A stretch of DNA of 62,574 bases from DMER64 sp964554535 (GTDB lineage Bacteria; Bacteroidota; Bacteroidia; Bacteroidales; UBA932). The stretch spans positions 1-62,574 of the forward strand of contig CAZKPB010000015.1 of NCBI GenBank assembly GCA_964554535.1, given 5' to 3'. Below, piece by piece: positions 60,360-62,574 of the stretch (within the stretch, counting starts at the first letter, position 1; each line of letters opens with the position of its first letter). The position numbers were made by a program, and so were the translations under genes. Below the pieces are notes generated by a model, which worked only from the letters and a program-made list of their open reading frames with translations, was not told where the DNA came from and did no database searches.

Positions 60360-61666
60360 ATTATAAAGCTATTTGTTGTTTTGCCGCCACCGGTTTTTTT
60401 CTTGATAAGGATACTTATTTTGTCGGGCAGAAAACCGTAAACACCAAACCTTTCCAGTGGTTTTACGCTCCAAGGGATATTGCTTTATCTCAGGCAGTGG
60501 ATGAATTCGCTGAGTTATTGGAGAAGATAACAAAGGAACAATTAGGCGATAGAAAAGTCATATTGCCTTTATCCGGTGGTCTGGACAGCCGAAGCCAGGC
60601 AGCGGCCCTGATAGGACGTAGTAACGTCTTTACATATAGTTATCAATTTGCCCACAGTTTTCACGAAGCAAGGTATGGACGTGCCATTGCCAAACAGATG
60701 GGATGGCCGTTCAAAGGCTATACCATCCCGGAAGGCTATTTGTGGAATACTATAGAAACACTTGCCGATTGGAATAAATGTTACACAGAATTTACTGCAC
60801 CCAGACAGATGGCCATAACCAAAGAATTTCCCGGGATGGGAGAAGTGTTCTATTTGGGTCACTGGGGCGATGTGCTGTTTGACGATATGGGAGTATCAGA
60901 TGATATGCCTTTTGATAATCAAGTAGATGCTGTGCTAAAGAAAATTGTTAAAAAAAGTGGATGGGAATTGGCCGAGGCACTTTGGACTGGGTGGCATATT
61001 GAGGGTACATTCAAGGAGTATTTCACTGAACGTGTGCGTACGTTATTACGTGCCATTGATATAGACAATGCTAATGCATGCATTAGAGCCTTTAAATCAA
61101 TGTATTGGTTGCCGCGATGGACTATGGTGAATTTGTGCATATTTGAACACTACCATCCGGTGGCATTGCCCTATTGTGAGGAAAGAATGTGGCATTTTGT
61201 ATGTACTGTTCCCGAAGCATATTTGTCGGGAAGGCAGATACAGATTGAATATATTAAAAGAAAGGCACCCGAATTGGCAAGGATTCCCTGGCAAACCTAT
61301 ACTCCATGTAATTTATACAACTACAAAGAATACTCAACTTTTCCGGTGCAAATGAGGGTGCTTAAGGATAAAGTTGTTCGGAGATTGGATGAATGGAAGA
61401 GCGGACAAAAATGTGTAGAACGTAATTGGGAGTTGCAATTTTTGGGAGAAGATAATGAATATCAATTGAGTAAAAACTTATTTTCACAAGGGAATATGTC
61501 TGATGTAATACCTCCTAAACTTGTGCACTCATTATATAATGCGTTTATAGAGGGTGATTACAATCAAAAAATACATTATGCCCATTCAGTCAGTATATTG
61601 CTCACGTTAAGTCTGTTTATAAAACAATGGAGAACCAACACATATGAATATGCAAAATATGTTTGA
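60353..61666 (+). CDS. Stand-alone asparagine-synthetase-like ATP-dependent ligase
   Basis: 437 aa. The PP-loop SGGLDS (74-79 in LPLSGGLDSRSQAAAL) and HWGDVLFDDMG (in place of the second AsnB motif) place it in the asparagine-synthetase C-domain family. The N-terminal glutaminase domain is absent: there is no Cys2 and only about 70 residues precede the loop. It must use free ammonia, another amine, or a glutaminase in trans, perhaps AsnB two genes upstream. Its role may be amide or ester formation on the glycan. Overlaps the next gene by 4 bp. Confidence 0.83.
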   Translation: MLDYKAICCFAATGFFLDKDTYFVGQKTVNTKPFQWFYAPRDIALSQAVDEFAELLEKITKEQLGDRKVILPLSGGLDSRSQAAALIGRSNVFTYSYQFAHSFHEARYGRAIAKQMGWPFKGYTIPEGYLWNTIETLADWNKCYTEFTAPRQMAITKEFPGMGEVFYLGHWGDVLFDDMGVSDDMPFDNQVDAVLKKIVKKSGWELAEALWTGWHIEGTFKEYFTERVRTLLRAIDIDNANACIRAFKSMYWLPRWTMVNLCIFEHYHPVALPYCEERMWHFVCTVPEAYLSGRQIQIEYIKRKAPELARIPWQTYTPCNLYNYKEYSTFPVQMRVLKDKVVRRLDEWKSGQKCVERNWELQFLGEDNEYQLSKNLFSQGNMSDVIPPKLVHSLYNAFIEGDYNQKIHYAHSVSILLTLSLFIKQWRTNTYEYAKYV

Positions 61667-62529
61667 TGACGGATTGTTTATATAGATTTAAACGCTACTT
61701 CAAGAATCTCAAATTTGTTACCTATTTGAGGTTTTCGAGGTATTCATGGATTCCACGGTACAATAACAATAAAGCAAGGTGTTGTGTCGTTCAGTTTATT
61801 GATGGTGCAACTTATCATGGTGGAATGTCAGATAGGATTCGATCAATTATTTCTGTTTATGCGCTATCAAAAGCTATAGGTATGGATTATAAGTTGTATT
61901 ACACAAGTCCATTTAATATGGAGCAATACCTATTGCCTAATATTACGAATTGGCATATTGACAAAGAAACAATATCCTTTAATGTTTGGGACACTCAGTT
62001 GTTCTTTGTGAAACGATATTTATATAGACGTTTACCGATATTGCTTAAGAAACAAGTACATATATACGCACATTGTGATGTTTTAGATCAAATTAATAAA
62101 TTATATCACACCAACTATTCATTTACAAATTTATTCAATGAATTGTTTATTCCAAACACAAGGATTCTGAATAAAATGGATGAGTATATGGCATTATTAG
62201 GCGGCAGGTATGACGCTATAGTCTTCCGTTTTCAGAATTCGCTTGGTGATTTTTTTGAAGGAAACTTCAAAAAAGTTGACAGAAGTAATAAATGCCGATT
62301 AATTCACAAATGCTTGGATTACTTGACATCATTCTGCAGTGCACGATTAAGTTCTAAAGTACTCTTGACATCTGATAGTCATATGTTTCTTGATCTTGCA
62401 AAGGAGGCGATAGGCAATCTATTTGTTATTCCGGGAGAGCTAGTACATATGCAATATTGTGAAATGCATACAAACTATGAGTTGCATGAAAAGCCATTTT
62501 TGGATTTTTATATGTTGACATACTACTGA
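61663..62529 (+). CDS. Putative glycosyltransferase of a polysaccharide-locus family
   Basis: 288 aa; ATG at 61663 or 61666. The segment FIDGATYHGGMSDRIRSIISVYALSKA followed by YYTSPFNMEQYL is familiar from uncharacterised fucosyltransferase-like proteins in Bacteroidota capsule loci. DAIVFRFQNSLGDFFEG and VLLTSDSHMFLDLAKE complete the pattern. It stops soon after FLDFYML, where I expect related proteins to continue, so the C-terminus may be shortened by a frameshift. The remaining 45 bp to the window edge show nothing. Confidence 0.55.
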   Translation: MMTDCLYRFKRYFKNLKFVTYLRFSRYSWIPRYNNNKARCCVVQFIDGATYHGGMSDRIRSIISVYALSKAIGMDYKLYYTSPFNMEQYLLPNITNWHIDKETISFNVWDTQLFFVKRYLYRRLPILLKKQVHIYAHCDVLDQINKLYHTNYSFTNLFNELFIPNTRILNKMDEYMALLGGRYDAIVFRFQNSLGDFFEGNFKKVDRSNKCRLIHKCLDYLTSFCSARLSSKVLLTSDSHMFLDLAKEAIGNLFVIPGELVHMQYCEMHTNYELHEKPFLDFYMLTYY

Positions 62530-62574
62530 TGCGTTAAAATTTTAAAATAAAGTAAGTTCATTGACATCTTGATT

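Overview
The window comes from a Bacteroidales (Bacteroidota) chromosome, probably from a gut-type organism. The evidence is Bacteroidota promoters (TTTG, 19-20 bp, TAnnTTTG) before many genes, almost no Shine-Dalgarno sequences, many lipoproteins and glycan-degrading enzymes (GH27, GH5, GH3, GH92), PCMD-domain and UpxY proteins, and a radical-SAM QueE. I cannot assign a genus from sequence alone. All calls rest on reading the sequence and on family knowledge; no database search was run.

Layout. 1-300: intergenic palindromic repeats. 301-5135: a small galactomannan-type glycosidase locus (GH27 and GH5 leftward, GH3 rightward) with no SusC/SusD pair in view. 5156-10605: RmlD-like reductase, phosphohexomutase, TypA GTPase and an alpha/beta hydrolase. 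10736-13197: a tight operon of two D-Ala-D-Ala-ligase-like ATP-grasp proteins and a GNAT acetyltransferase, a candidate small peptide-ligating pathway. 13164-15462: PssA, a lipoprotein nitroreductase, and a winged-helix regulator with a membrane partner. 15463-17252: about 1.8 kb without a credible gene, holding at least five families of palindromic or periodic repeats. 17253-24456 (leftward): QueE, two paralogous C1 peptidases, a terminator, GH92 alpha-mannosidase and a metallo-beta-lactamase-fold protein. 24544-34976: PCMD protein, amidohydrolase, purine nucleoside phosphorylase, a carboxyltransferase with a lysine-less biotinyl-like domain, dicarboxylate symporter, DedA, CNNM/CorC-type protein and a patatin/beta-barrel protein. 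35077-38151: a full-length ketosynthase-like protein without catalytic residues, a half-length ketosynthase-like protein and an acyltransferase. 38206-41815: tRNA-Lys, CutC and a transglutaminase-domain protein.

41928-62574 (running off the right edge): a surface-polysaccharide locus. It opens with an UpxY antiterminator, a CapD/WbpM-type NDP-sugar dehydratase/epimerase, a UDP-glucuronate-epimerase-like enzyme and a nucleotidyltransferase fused to a lipoprotein-like domain. After an apparently inserted AAA/DUF4143 ATPase and a small helical protein, the DNA becomes visibly more AT-rich. It then encodes glycosyltransferases, an FkbM methyltransferase (probably frameshifted), an MBOAT/SGNH O-acylation pair, a Wzm/Wzt-type ABC exporter with a cargo-binding domain, AsnB, and a stand-alone asparagine-synthetase-like domain. 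The gene content fits ABC-exported O-antigen or capsule with O-acetyl, methyl and possibly amide decorations.

The most promising items for undescribed biology are the inactive-looking ketosynthase pair with acyltransferase, the dual ATP-grasp/GNAT operon, the repeat-dense 15.5-17.2 kb island, and the nucleotidyltransferase-lipoprotein fusion.
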